From the NCBI GenBank assembly GCA_028285345.1, contig JANQPT010000042.1, positions 1 to 61,979 of the forward strand: a stretch of 61,979 nt of DNA. The letters are read 5' to 3'. Position 1 is the first letter of the stretch. Every line of letters begins with the position of its first letter. This DNA is from Planctomycetales bacterium (GTDB taxonomy: Bacteria; Planctomycetota; Planctomycetia; Planctomycetales; Planctomycetaceae). Below, in pieces: positions 25,601 through 34,687 of the stretch. The translations under genes were made by a program, and so were the position numbers. Below the pieces are notes generated by a model, which saw nothing but the letters and a program-made list of their open reading frames with translations, searched no databases and had not been told where the DNA came from.

Positions 25601-27439
25601 CACATTCCACTCGACGTCGTCGAACATCTCGACCTGACCAGCGGACGTGATCGCGGACGAATCTATCGCATGGCGCCGCCCAATTTCAAACGTCTCCAAA
25701 CTCCCCGACTTGGCCAAGCGGACAACGCAGCACTCCTCACTGCGCTGACGAGCAAAAACGGCTGGAAGCGGGATACCGCGCATCGTTTGATCTATCAGCG
25801 GCAAGACCGTTCAATGATTCCGGCGCTGCGCAAGATCGCATCGACCCACGAATTCCCACAAGCGCGTCTTCATGCACTGTGGTCGCTACAGGGACTGGGA
25901 GCGTTGGACGAGAAGATGCTACGCCGAGCGATCAACGACTCACATCCCAGAGTCCGCGAGCACGCGGTCCGGCTCGCCGAACCGATGTTGCAGACTAACG
26001 AAGCAATTCTCAAGCGCGTGATTGAGTTGTCCGGCGACAACGACGACCGCGTCCGGTTCCAAACGGCCTTCTCGCTCGGTGAGACAGATTCCCCCGGCGC
26101 AGTCGAAGCATTGGCAGCACTGGCGCGGCGGGATTCCGGAAATGACTACTTGAGAACGGCCGTTCTCTCTTCGGCCTCGTCATCCGCCCATCAATTGTTC
26201 GCCCTGCTCTGGAACGATGTGCCGTTTTGTGAAAGTAAAACCGGACAGAAAACTCTGAGCCAATTAATGCAAGTCGTCGGTTCGCGCGCTGAGGCGGATC
26301 AAGTACGACAAGTGCTTTCGAGGCTCGCAGCGGCGCATCGGCAACAGCAGCGGGCGAAAATCGCGGTTGCACTGTTTGAACAGCTCTCCCGGGCATTAAT
26401 CGCGTCGGGCGTCCGCGCGACGGAATTTTCTGATTTGCCCGCTGAAACGAAACTCTTCCTGAAGCGGTTGGTGGACTCCGCGGCGGTCGAGGCCCTCAAC
26501 GAAAAGCTGAAACCGGAAGTGCGCCGGCAGGCTCTGGGCCGGCTGACGGCGGCATCCTTCGAAGAGACATCCGCAACGTGGAGTGAACTCATGCGGCGCC
26601 CCTTGCCCGCGACTTTGAAAGTGGCCGTCGTCCGTACTCTGGGAGAGTTCTCTGACCAGCGGGTCTCGGAACTGCTCTTAACCCATTGGCGGACGTATTC
26701 CCCCGAGATTCGCAAGACGGCTCTGGACGTTTTGCTCGCGCGCGAAACAGGCACACTCGCCTTTCTGCGAGCCGCCGAGCGAGAAGAGATCTCGGTGACC
26801 GCGATCGACGAAACACGCCGAACACTACTGATAAAACATCGAAATCCCGAGATTGCCCAGGCAGCGGACAAATTGATCGGCCGCCTCAAAAACAGCCCAC
26901 GCACGCAAGTGGTCGAGCAATACCGTCAAGCATTCAAACTCAAGGGAAATCCTGATCACGGTCGCGAAGTGTTTAATAAAACCTGCAGTACTTGCCACAA
27001 AGTCGCCGGCTTGGGAACCGAGATTGGACCCGACTTGATGGGAACACTCTCTCAGGACACCAGCAGACTGGTCGAACACGTCTTCGACCCCAATCGGTAC
27101 GTGGCTCCCGAATTCGTGCAGTATCTAGTCGAGGACCTCAACGGCCGGTCCTACTCGGGAATGATTGGCGAGCAGAACGCAACCAGCGTGACACTTCGGC
27201 GGGAGAAGAACGAATCGGTCACAATCCTCCGCCGCAACATCGACCGGATCCTCAGCACCGGAAAATCGCTGATGCCCGAAGGGTTAGAAAAGACGCTCAC
27301 CCCGCAAGGTTTTGCCGACTTGATCGCCTTCTTGCAAAGAGAAAAACGTACGCTCGACCGCCAAGCCCAACAAGCGGAGAAGCGTCGGGCACGCGACTTC
27401 GGTACGATTCCGGGATTTGTCGATCCCGGCAAGCGCTAA
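22631..27439 (+). CDS. Giant exported protein: CehA/PHP-like, PVC-type dehydrogenase, HEAT and cytochrome c
   Basis: A 1602-residue secreted protein. Signal peptide about 1-35. Residues 60-520 resemble CehA/McbA-type PHP metallohydrolases (GDPHIHIP near 205, FYAHGGYAK later). From about 626, a PVC-type membrane-bound dehydrogenase/beta-propeller domain (VTEMLDYPYHPREG, RDTDGDGDFDESH). HEAT-like helical repeats occupy about 1045-1400. A c-type cytochrome domain lies near 1451 (CSTCHK heme motif, then the planctomycete-specific C-terminal domain). The DGDGDFD and DTDGDFKAD loops could bind calcium. A periplasmic oxidoreductase with attached hydrolase is the best reading; substrate unknown. Confidence 0.85.
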   Translation: MSNTRLATRSICRPLLICAAIVLISLLSPYASAGDEAAKSDIAHYEFKPAGEADERLIFTPPGFDKVGFPAVASENNSGRVKIRVIDQANGQPTFCRINVVGSDGNYYEPARNYLTKYSFTGVWPNWPKAWGNRQGKAPVRYLGRFFYSYGQAEVAVPPGKTRIEVWKGFEYQPVTLTTQVKKGETVKANLTLQHALPMPGRGYYSGDPHIHIPREEAADTASILDLMQAEDIHYGSILAYNEPAGPYSGFLKKMDSPQLQGIGNDSIHTRDGYSILSGQEYRSATYGHLNLFLNGDIVLKGEDLNANNWPLYGAIGRRTQQNGGYAFYAHGGYAKAIYADLVQGDVNGVELLQFGVYRGIGLDDWYHILNCGFRFPITGASDYPACRKLGDCKTYVHAPNQRPSFRQWLQGTAEGRSFVTTGPMLLLKVDGHHPGEIIRVDQPTKKVAIRLQMQSVVAPVSHIQLIVNGRIVAHKELPDGQRESGGWIALDADVELTKSSWVAARAFSLSKHGTPDAESHTNPVYVYFNQRAPYEQRSLDAILEKLDGQMDIHRKRDFKEKSRVLDYFQKSRDLLLAIRADRGMDANARPPLGARNDIDASDSEITAQSLKDLLKPLPPKEPQQALKTFESARGFTMQLVAAEPLVHDPIAAAFDEQGNLYVTEMLDYPYHPREGERPIGRVRYLRDTDGDGDFDESHIFAEELLWAGGVSPWDGGVYVAAPPSIWYLKDTDGDFKADIRREVFSGFGDANQQAMVNNLKFGLDHKIYGATAGNGGEIVTVAKPDDEPILLNGRDFCFDPRTEQFETVTGTVQFGNTFDDWGNRFMCSQGIPARHEVLPQRYLERNPALAVSKTLEVVAPAGIAIHRISPIEAWRRIRVARRRAKNPSAAATTGSTHHVIDASAGTTVYRGDAYPAEYCGDLFIGCGQNNLVHRRKLIPHGVTFQSRRTEQRHEFIRSSDIWFRPVNFVNAPDGTLYCLDMAREFLESIHIPLDVVEHLDLTSGRDRGRIYRMAPPNFKRLQTPRLGQADNAALLTALTSKNGWKRDTAHRLIYQRQDRSMIPALRKIASTHEFPQARLHALWSLQGLGALDEKMLRRAINDSHPRVREHAVRLAEPMLQTNEAILKRVIELSGDNDDRVRFQTAFSLGETDSPGAVEALAALARRDSGNDYLRTAVLSSASSSAHQLFALLWNDVPFCESKTGQKTLSQLMQVVGSRAEADQVRQVLSRLAAAHRQQQRAKIAVALFEQLSRALIASGVRATEFSDLPAETKLFLKRLVDSAAVEALNEKLKPEVRRQALGRLTAASFEETSATWSELMRRPLPATLKVAVVRTLGEFSDQRVSELLLTHWRTYSPEIRKTALDVLLARETGTLAFLRAAEREEISVTAIDETRRTLLIKHRNPEIAQAADKLIGRLKNSPRTQVVEQYRQAFKLKGNPDHGREVFNKTCSTCHKVAGLGTEIGPDLMGTLSQDTSRLVEHVFDPNRYVAPEFVQYLVEDLNGRSYSGMIGEQNATSVTLRREKNESVTILRRNIDRILSTGKSLMPEGLEKTLTPQGFADLIAFLQREKRTLDRQAQQAEKRRARDFGTIPGFVDPGKR

Positions 27440-27557
27440 CCTGACGCGACGCGGTCCAACTAAACCGAATGCGCACCGATGCTGTCGGAGTTTCAGCCGC
27501 AGATGTGGCGAAGCGCGCGCCACCCAAGTTGACGATGCCTTCACTGTTGTCGGTCGT

Positions 27558-28856
27558 TCAGCGACGATCTTGGGGACGCCCTTCATTCCGCCACCAGCGA
27601 AACTCGTAACTCCCATGCTCGGCACATGCTGCAATATCCGGCCTGCCGTCGCCATTCAGATCGGCAATGATGACCTGATTGGCACTACGCCAATTCTTCT
27701 TTAAGTGGTGCAGTGTCCATGCACCTCGGGGGTCGCCGCCATTTTCAAACCAGGCGACGCGTCCGGGGTTCCTCCACGATGTGGCGGCCACATCGATATC
27801 ACCGTCGCCATCCAAGTCGCCGGCGACTGCCTCAAATGCGTCATCGAACTTGGCCCCGATCACACGCTTCTTCCAGGGACCGCCTTTAGGGGCTTCGTTT
27901 TCGTACCAAACAATCTGATTCTCCTCACGTTTCTGTGACGACTTGGGGTCGTTCGAACCGGGACGATAGTGGAATCCCAAGGCCATAACGACGTCATAAT
28001 CTCCGTCACCGTCCATATCAGCCGGGTTGCCGTGCGCCGGGCAGACCGACTGGCCGTCGATGACATGTTTCGTCCATGAGACCGCTCCCTTGGCGGGACG
28101 GTTTTCGTACCAGACCACCGCCGGACCCTGCCGAATCGTCCCCAGTAGATCGGGATCACCATCGCCGTCAAAGTCCGCCGCTCGCATCGTCCGCGTCTCA
28201 GGTACATCCTTCTCAATGAGGTGCTTCTTCCATTCACCCGCCGCTGGAGTTCCGTCGTTTTCAAACCAGGCGAACTGATTCCCCAGCACCCAACTGGACG
28301 CGGCAACGTCCAAGCGGCCGTCTCCGTTGAAATCTGCCAGCGCGACATCATAGGCACCTGGAAGTTTGGTGGTGATCACGTGTCGATTCCACAGTTTTCC
28401 ATCCATCGGAGATCCACTGTTCTCGAACCAGAGGAGGTGTCCACGCAGGTTTTTAACGATCACGACATCGAGGTCGCCGTCAGCATCCACGTCCCCCACC
28501 ATGTGTCGTTCCAATCGTTCGGGATCATTCTTTTGGATCACATGGCGTTTGAAGTCCCCCATCCCGTCGTTTTCGAAGAGATAGAGTTTGTTGTGCGGTG
28601 TGTAATCCGCGCTGGTCAAATCGAGGTCACCGTCCACGTCAAAATCGGCGGCTGCAATCCCGTACGCATAGGCGTAATTGTCGGCGATCATATGCTCAGT
28701 AAACCGGATCGCCGCTTTGCCAGCGGCATTTTGCGGTGTTCCAGCAACAGCGCCCTCGGCGACGCGTTGGAACGGCTCAGCAGTCCTAACCAGGGTCATT
28801 GCAAGCCAAACCACAATGACGCTCACCAGGAAACCGAAGATCGTAAAGCTTCTCAT
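27558..28856 (-). CDS. Exported FG-GAP/VCBS repeat protein
   Basis: A 432-residue protein with a signal peptide (about 1-25) and at least seven calcium-binding loops of the form DxDxDGDxD, such as DVDADGDLD, DFNGDGRLD, DFDGDGDPD, DMDGDGDYD and DLNGDGRPD, each ahead of an aromatic WFEN or WYEN strand. This makes a seven-bladed integrin-like beta-propeller, common on planctomycete cell surfaces. The start at 28856 has AGGAAG 8 bases upstream. Confidence 0.85.
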   Translation of the reverse strand: MRSFTIFGFLVSVIVVWLAMTLVRTAEPFQRVAEGAVAGTPQNAAGKAAIRFTEHMIADNYAYAYGIAAADFDVDGDLDLTSADYTPHNKLYLFENDGMGDFKRHVIQKNDPERLERHMVGDVDADGDLDVVIVKNLRGHLLWFENSGSPMDGKLWNRHVITTKLPGAYDVALADFNGDGRLDVAASSWVLGNQFAWFENDGTPAAGEWKKHLIEKDVPETRTMRAADFDGDGDPDLLGTIRQGPAVVWYENRPAKGAVSWTKHVIDGQSVCPAHGNPADMDGDGDYDVVMALGFHYRPGSNDPKSSQKREENQIVWYENEAPKGGPWKKRVIGAKFDDAFEAVAGDLDGDGDIDVAATSWRNPGRVAWFENGGDPRGAWTLHHLKKNWRSANQVIIADLNGDGRPDIAACAEHGSYEFRWWRNEGRPQDRR

Positions 28857-29207
28857 CTCACATTCTTCCTGAAGCAAACCACATCTGAGTAAATCGGCAT
28901 TGTAACCGCGATCAGCACCAGGAGCAGCCGTCTAAATGACCGCCGATGCAAATTCATTTACTTTTCTGCAAGTTGCGCGGGTACGATCTTGTTCGTCCGC
29001 ATGCGTAGAATGAAGCGAACGCAACGCTCGTCGAACTCTCCAAGCAGACAACAAAGACGCATTTGGTCTCATTGCATGAGTTGCGGTTTCCGCAGCAGCG
29101 GAAAAGAGTCTTTCTTGCCCCTGATGCGTTGTCCGAGCACCTTCATTACGCCCGTCATTGTCTTTCGACCGCGCGCTGCACTTCAACTGCTCCATGAAGT
29201 TGGGACT
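28857..29207. other. Intergenic region between VCBS gene and hydrogenase operon
   Basis: About 350 bases, mostly filled by copy A of a dispersed repeat (28974-29140). Weak coding frames on the minus strand follow the repeat and are not called. Confidence 0.5.
28974..29140 (+). repeat. Dispersed intergenic repeat, copy A
   Basis: Matches copy B at 55561-55728. Conserved blocks in order are GCGCGGGTACGAT, GCGTAGA, AGCGAA, GAGTTGC, CAGCAGCGG and TGTCCGAG, with diverged bases and small gaps between them. The blocks keep order and spacing. Located just after the end of the hydrogenase operon. Confidence 0.6.
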
Positions 29208-30266
29208 TCAGCAGATTCGCGGCAACAGGGCGCCCGCCGGTTCATCCAGCGGTCGCTCGCTCCCTAACGTGCGCTGAATTGTGACTGGTGCGATCTTGCG
29301 GTCGACGACTTGCCCGATCGCTGCCGCACCCTCTGTCTGAGGGAATGACCGTAGTGCGGCGAGAGCGTCCTCCACTGCGTCGGCTGCCACCACGGCGACG
29401 AACGTTCCTTCATTCGCCACGTGCAGCGGATCGAGTCCCAGCAGCTCGCAAGCCCCGCGAATGTCGCTGCCCACGGGTATGTCACGTTCGTGGAGGTTCA
29501 TCGTCAGATTGCAAGCGGCCGCCCACTCGTGCAGAACGGCTGAAACGCCGCCCCGCGTGGCGTCGCGGATTGCGCGAATCTGCGGGCCGATCGCGCGTCG
29601 CAACGCGGCGATTGGATCGGCCAGCGGCGCGGAATCAGTCGTGGGCGGCGGATCGAATTCGATCTCTTCGCGAGCGCACAACACGGCAACGCCGTGCCGC
29701 CCGATCGGACCCGAGACAATCAGCGCATCACCGGGTTGGATCAAGCTAGGTCCTGGCGGAACCGGCTCGATAAGCTCACCGACTCCGGTCGTCGTCAAAA
29801 ACAAGCTGTCGGCAGCGTCCTTAGGCACGACTTTCGTGTCGCCGGCAACCACCACAACGCCGCAACATTTCGCGGCGGCGGCAACGCTCTCAAGGACGCG
29901 GTCCAGCAACACCAACGGGAGCCCCTCTTCGAGAATCAACGAGAGCGTGAGCCAGCGCGGCTTCGCCCCGGAAACCGCCAAGTCATTGACCGAGCCGTAG
30001 ACTGCCAGCGAACCGATGTCGCCGCCCGGAAAGAACAACGGCGAAACAACGAAACTATCGGTTGTGACCGCCAGGCGGCGGCTCTCCGCGGTCAAATGCG
30101 CCGCATCGGGCAGTTCTGCCAATTCGGGACTCTCAAAGGCAGGACGAATGTGCCGTTCGATCAATTGCCGCGTCAACCGCGCGCCTTCACCGTGTGCCAA
30201 CGTGATGCGGGCGGCGTCCTCGGCGATGGGAATCGGACAATGCAGTTGCCACGAATCGCCGTTCAT
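29208..30266 (-). CDS. hypE: Hydrogenase maturation protein HypE
   Basis: A 352-residue ATP-dependent dehydratase that turns the carbamoyl group on its C-terminal Cys into the cyanide ligand of the NiFe centre. The family hallmark C-terminus PRIC is present. AIR-synthase-like folds are seen (VYGSVNDLAVSGAKP, VVAGDTKVV). The start at 30266 overlaps the HypD stop by 4 bases (ATGA); the longer frame to 30431 is overlap only. Last gene of the operon. Confidence 0.95.
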   Translation of the reverse strand: MNGDSWQLHCPIPIAEDAARITLAHGEGARLTRQLIERHIRPAFESPELAELPDAAHLTAESRRLAVTTDSFVVSPLFFPGGDIGSLAVYGSVNDLAVSGAKPRWLTLSLILEEGLPLVLLDRVLESVAAAAKCCGVVVVAGDTKVVPKDAADSLFLTTTGVGELIEPVPPGPSLIQPGDALIVSGPIGRHGVAVLCAREEIEFDPPPTTDSAPLADPIAALRRAIGPQIRAIRDATRGGVSAVLHEWAAACNLTMNLHERDIPVGSDIRGACELLGLDPLHVANEGTFVAVVAADAVEDALAALRSFPQTEGAAAIGQVVDRKIAPVTIQRTLGSERPLDEPAGALLPRIC

Positions 30267-31423
30267 TTTGCCGCGTCCCCCGAGGCAATCGAGGAGGGAT
30301 GCCGGCTGGCGAATTCTTGATCCGCGTCCGTGCTGTGGTAATGAAAATAGGCGGCACAGGCACCCTCTGAGGAGACCATCGGCGCTCCCAGCGGAGAATC
30401 GGGCGTGCAATGTAGGCCGAATTCCGGACACTGCGTCGGCCGCAATCGCCCGGCCAACACATCCGCCGCACGGCAGGTCTCGACGGCAATCACCGGCAAT
30501 TCTGAATTCGGAGCGACGCCCTCGAACCGCTTCTCCGCGTCAAATTTCTGATATTTCGCCCGAAGCCGATAACCACCGCGCGGAACAGTTCCGAAACCGC
30601 GCCAGGGACGATCGTCGATCTCATAGACCTGGGTGACGATATCTTGCGCCGATTGGTTGCCTTCCTGCCTGACGGATCGGGCGTAGCAATTCGAAACCTC
30701 CGCGCGTCCCGCTTCTAGCTGGCGGACGCATTCCAGAATTCCCTCCAACAAATCGATCGGCTCAAAACCGGTCACTACAACAGGAACCCGGTACTGTTGC
30801 ACAAATTCCTCGTACGTGTCGAACCCGGTGATCGTGCAGACATGGCCCGCCGCCAGAAATCCCTGCACGCGGTTATCGGGAGAATTCATCAGCGCCTCCA
30901 TCGCCGGCTGGACGCGAACGTGCGAAACCAGTAGTGAGAAATTCTCCAACTCCAATCGCTCCGCCTGCAAAACCGCCAGCGCCGTTGCGGGGGCGGTCGT
31001 CTCAAACCCGACGGCAAAGAACACCACCTGCTGATCAGGATGCCGCTGAGCCAACATGACGGCGTCGAGCGGCGAATAAACGGTTTTGACTTTCCCGCCC
31101 CTTCCGCGGACCCCCAGCAGTGTCTCACGGCTGCCCGGCACACGCAGCATATCGCCGAAACTGGCGACGATGACATTTTCGTGGAGCGCGAGTTGCTGAG
31201 CGAAATCGATTGCTTCAACCGGCGTCACACAGACCGGGCAGCCCGGACCGTGAATCAATTCGACCGTGTTGTGCAATACTTCCTCAATGCCATGACGCAG
31301 CAGACTGTGCGTTTGTCCGCCGCACACTTCCATCAGCACCCACCTCCGGGAGGCCAATTTGCGGATCGCGGCGGCAAGTTGCTCAGCGGCCCCAGGATCG
31401 CGAAACTCATCGACGTACTTCAC
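30263..31423 (-). CDS. hypD: Hydrogenase maturation protein HypD
   Basis: A 386-residue iron-sulfur scaffold on which Fe(CN)2CO is built together with HypC. Family motifs include MEVCGGQTHSLLRHG, HGPGCPVCVTP and the late Cys cluster including the ACRAADV-type stretch. ATGA overlaps on both sides with HypC and HypE. Length normal. Confidence 0.96.
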   Translation of the reverse strand: MKYVDEFRDPGAAEQLAAAIRKLASRRWVLMEVCGGQTHSLLRHGIEEVLHNTVELIHGPGCPVCVTPVEAIDFAQQLALHENVIVASFGDMLRVPGSRETLLGVRGRGGKVKTVYSPLDAVMLAQRHPDQQVVFFAVGFETTAPATALAVLQAERLELENFSLLVSHVRVQPAMEALMNSPDNRVQGFLAAGHVCTITGFDTYEEFVQQYRVPVVVTGFEPIDLLEGILECVRQLEAGRAEVSNCYARSVRQEGNQSAQDIVTQVYEIDDRPWRGFGTVPRGGYRLRAKYQKFDAEKRFEGVAPNSELPVIAVETCRAADVLAGRLRPTQCPEFGLHCTPDSPLGAPMVSSEGACAAYFHYHSTDADQEFASRHPSSIASGDAAK

Positions 31424-31707
31424 GGCGCCTCCTCGTCGGAAACTCGCGGCGCGCTATTTTGGATTTCCGCAAGCTCATCGGCCAGTCCGAATTGCTGCAA
31501 TTCTTCAATTAATCGTTGCGCTTCGTCGGCGTCAATGCGGCTGATCGCAATTCCCGCATGCACGATGACGTAATCCCCCTCTGTTGCGTCGGGTACACAG
31601 GCCATATGGCATGTGCGGCGGATGCCGTCGAACTCGACTTCCGCCTTCCCGAAGGTCGGATCGCGATCAATCCAGCGTGTGACGCGGCCCGGTACGCCTA
31701 AACACAT
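31420..31707 (-). CDS. hypC: Hydrogenase maturation chaperone HypC
   Basis: A 95-residue protein starting MCLGVPG; the N-terminal Cys2 and the HMAC motif (TCHMACVPDA) bind the iron precursor between HypD and the large subunit. The start lies inside the last codons of hypF (10-base overlap) and the stop overlaps hypD by 4 bases. A longer frame upstream is an overlap with hypF and not real. Confidence 0.95.
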   Translation of the reverse strand: MCLGVPGRVTRWIDRDPTFGKAEVEFDGIRRTCHMACVPDATEGDYVIVHAGIAISRIDADEAQRLIEELQQFGLADELAEIQNSAPRVSDEEAP

Positions 31708-33983
31708 TTCTGCGAGCCTCCCCTGAGATCTCCCCGGTCCAATCGCGCCGCAGCAACCGCCAATTGCCCGGCCGCCAATCCACCGTCGCCCGCAGGGATC
31801 GTGCTCGGAAGTCCGATCGGCTGCGGTGAATTGATGAACTCTGCACGCATCAAATCCGTCAGCAGGCAATTCTGAAAACAGCCGCCGGAAAACACAACCG
31901 GCAACTCCGCGAATTGGCGTGCGACACCGGCGATTGCACCGGCCATGCTGCGATGAAAACGCATCGCGATCGCGCCAACTGATGTGCCACGCCCCAGTTC
32001 GGCGACGATCTCGCTGACCAGGGGTCGCCAGTCGAGTGTTAACAGTCCTTGTTCGTTTATGATGGGAAACGCATAGCAGCCTGGCGCTGAAACGTCGCAC
32101 AACGATTCCAGCCGCATGGCCGGCTCCCCGGAAAAAGACAAGTCTTCCAATGGCAACAGCAGCGCGGCGATCCCGTCAAACAACCGCCCGGCACTTGTTG
32201 TGATTGGTCCCGATCTGCGGCGCTCCACCAGCCGGGTCAGCGGTTCTATTTGTTTCGAGTCAGCGCGCTCGCGCAGCAACTCCCGAGCGGCTGCGCCGCC
32301 GAAGGTTTCCGTCAACAACGACAACGTCACCCGCCAGGGATGCCGGACCGCCTGTTCGCCTCCCGGAAGTGCAAACGGCCGCAGATGGCCCACCCGCTGA
32401 AAGTTTGTCGCGGTTGCCTGCAAAAATTCACCGCCCCAAATCGTGCCGTCGGTTCCGTATCCGGTCCCGTCGAACGCAACACCGAGCACTGTCCGGTCGA
32501 GCCAATTTTGTTCCAGCATTCCCGACGCGACGTGCGCATGGTGATGCTGCACGGCAATCGTCGGCAGTTGCTGTTCAGCAGCCCAACGCGTTGTGAAGTA
32601 ATCGGGATGCAAATCGTGGACGATAAACTCCGGCTCGCAGCCGTAGAAATCCCTCAGTGACCGCGCTTGATCGGCGAAGCGCTCGCGGGCTGCCAGCGAA
32701 TTCAAGTCGCCGATATGCGGACCGAGCACCGCCTGCTCACCATTCGCCAGCGCAAACGCCGACTTCTGGTCGCCGCCGGCCGCGAAGATTGAGTGCGGGG
32801 TCGAAATGGGCAGCGGCAGTGGAGCAATCCCCCGCGCTGCACGAATCGTGGCTATTCTTCCCCCGCTCGCCTGCACCACACTGTCGTCGATGGGACGGAC
32901 GATCTGCCGATCATGATGCAAAATCAATTCGGCCAGTTCGCGCAATTGTTCGGTCGCACTCGTATTCTCGAAAGCGAGGGGCTCCCCCTCAACGTTTCCG
33001 CTTGTGACAACCAACGGCCGCTCCGATGTCATTAACAGCAGCGCATGCAGCGGCGTCGTGGGCAACATCACACCGACATTGTTCAGATGGGGATGAATCG
33101 ACGCTGCCAAACCGCTCACGCAGTTCGCGGGTACCAGTACGATCGGATTCGCCAGGGAAAACAGCGCGTCAGGAAAATCAATCCGCGTCGGCGGCTCAAT
33201 CATCACCGGCAGCGGTTTTGTGCGACGGCGTTTGCGATCACGCAACCGGCGGACGGCCGTCTCATTTGTGGCGTCACATAGCAACTGGTAACCGCCGATT
33301 CCTTTCAGTGCAATAGTCCGTCCTGCTTGTAGCGCAGTAGCGGCCGCTTCGACGGCTGCCGTTCCGCGGGCTTGGGGTTCGTCACACCAGACTGTTGGAC
33401 CGCAAGCAGGACAGGCATTCGTCTGCGCATGAAACCGCCGATCGTCTGCGTCGATGAATTCCGCCTGGCATTGCCGGCAAAACTTGAAAGGCCGCATCGA
33501 AGTCTGCGCCCGTTCATAAGGCATGCAATCGATGATCGAATACCGCGGACCGCAATTCGTGCAACTGGTGAACGGGTAGTCCCGGCGACGGCCGGAGGTG
33601 TTCAAGACCTCAATCAGGCATCCCTCGCAAACCGCCAAATCGCGAGGAACGGGTGTCGCCGGTTTGCCGCCTGATTCAGAGTGCCGAATTTCAAACCGCG
33701 CTAGTCCGAGCCGGGCTTCCTGAACTCGTTCCAAATGATGGACGTCCGCTGCCGGCGGCAGTGCGGCTTCGAGCTGCGCTGCAAATTCGTCGATCTGCTG
33801 TACGCCCCCTTCGACGTGGATCTCCACCCCGTGAAGTTGATTGTCCACAAACCCACACAACTGAAGTTCTGCCGCCAATCTGGCAATCGCGGGGCGCACC
33901 CCGATTCCCTGCACGCTGCCTTGTAACAAGAATCGCGCTGCGACCGGCGTATCGACCTGCGAAGTTGATGTCAGTTCAGTCAC
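31698..33983 (-). CDS. hypF: Carbamoyltransferase HypF
   Basis: A 761-residue enzyme making the carbamoyl adenylate that HypE uses. Order: acylphosphatase-like domain (GSVQGIGVRP), two zinc fingers (CEGC...CTNC and CRQC...CPAC), YrdC-like domain and Kae1-like domain (HHHAHVASGML). Start is GTG at 33983, overlapping the HypB stop by 4 bases (GTGA), preferred to the upstream in-frame ATG at 34055, which lies inside hypB. Complete. Confidence 0.95.
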   Translation of the reverse strand: MTELTSTSQVDTPVAARFLLQGSVQGIGVRPAIARLAAELQLCGFVDNQLHGVEIHVEGGVQQIDEFAAQLEAALPPAADVHHLERVQEARLGLARFEIRHSESGGKPATPVPRDLAVCEGCLIEVLNTSGRRRDYPFTSCTNCGPRYSIIDCMPYERAQTSMRPFKFCRQCQAEFIDADDRRFHAQTNACPACGPTVWCDEPQARGTAAVEAAATALQAGRTIALKGIGGYQLLCDATNETAVRRLRDRKRRRTKPLPVMIEPPTRIDFPDALFSLANPIVLVPANCVSGLAASIHPHLNNVGVMLPTTPLHALLLMTSERPLVVTSGNVEGEPLAFENTSATEQLRELAELILHHDRQIVRPIDDSVVQASGGRIATIRAARGIAPLPLPISTPHSIFAAGGDQKSAFALANGEQAVLGPHIGDLNSLAARERFADQARSLRDFYGCEPEFIVHDLHPDYFTTRWAAEQQLPTIAVQHHHAHVASGMLEQNWLDRTVLGVAFDGTGYGTDGTIWGGEFLQATATNFQRVGHLRPFALPGGEQAVRHPWRVTLSLLTETFGGAAARELLRERADSKQIEPLTRLVERRRSGPITTSAGRLFDGIAALLLPLEDLSFSGEPAMRLESLCDVSAPGCYAFPIINEQGLLTLDWRPLVSEIVAELGRGTSVGAIAMRFHRSMAGAIAGVARQFAELPVVFSGGCFQNCLLTDLMRAEFINSPQPIGLPSTIPAGDGGLAAGQLAVAAARLDRGDLRGGSQKCV

Positions 33984-34687
33984 TTCTCGGCGTGCTCGAT
34001 TACCTGTTGGGGAGAAGTCAACATGCGCTGGCGCGCGTCGTCTAAGTAGTCGCACCAGTCGCCGATCCCCTCACCGGAGAGCGAACAAACGGTAAAGGCG
34101 CGCAAGTCCGGTTGAATCAATCGCGCATCGGCGAGGGCGGCATCGACCGAAAACGGCACATGCGGCAGCAGATCGCTCTTACTGACCACCACAGCACCGC
34201 TAGTGCGGAACATCTTCGGATATTTGCCCGGCTTGTCATCACCCTCCGTGGTGCTCATCAGCACGACGCGCAAATGTTCGGCGAGATCGTGCGAGGCGGG
34301 ACAAACCAGATTGCCGATATTCTCGATGAATAGGAACTCATAGTCCTCGTCCGGCAGCCGCTCCAGTCCCCGCTCGACCAACGATAGCTCCAAGTGGCAG
34401 GCGCCGCCGGTCGTCAATTGTTCGACCGGTACGAATGGCCGCAGCCGCTCAGCATCACGTTCGGTCGCCAAATCGCCGACCAGCACCGCCATGCTTCGCC
34501 GGCCTTGCCAATATTTGGCGGTCGCCTCCAACAGACTCGTCTTGCCTGCTCCGGGCGACGACACCAAGTTGACCACAAACGTGCCGCGTTCGGCAAATGA
34601 CGTTCGCAATTCGGCGGCCCGGCGTTTTTTTTGTGCTTGGATGTCCTGGTTGACGGCAATCGTGCGCGTTGATGTCGTTGTGGTCAT
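33980..34687 (-). CDS. hypB: Ni-inserting GTPase HypB
   Basis: A 235-residue SIMIBI GTPase with P-loop SSPGAGKTSLLE. It lacks the His-rich nickel store seen in some HypB. Together with HypA it loads nickel into the large subunit. The start at 34687 overlaps the HypA stop by 4 bases; the frame continuing upstream to 34828 is overlap. Confidence 0.95.
   Translation of the reverse strand: MTTTTSTRTIAVNQDIQAQKKRRAAELRTSFAERGTFVVNLVSSPGAGKTSLLEATAKYWQGRRSMAVLVGDLATERDAERLRPFVPVEQLTTGGACHLELSLVERGLERLPDEDYEFLFIENIGNLVCPASHDLAEHLRVVLMSTTEGDDKPGKYPKMFRTSGAVVVSKSDLLPHVPFSVDAALADARLIQPDLRAFTVCSLSGEGIGDWCDYLDDARQRMLTSPQQVIEHAEK

Noticed and set aside
28932-29195. Minus-strand frame in repeat copy A
   Set aside because: The related frame in copy B shows similar peptide content, but both lack a ribosome binding site and follow from the shared DNA.
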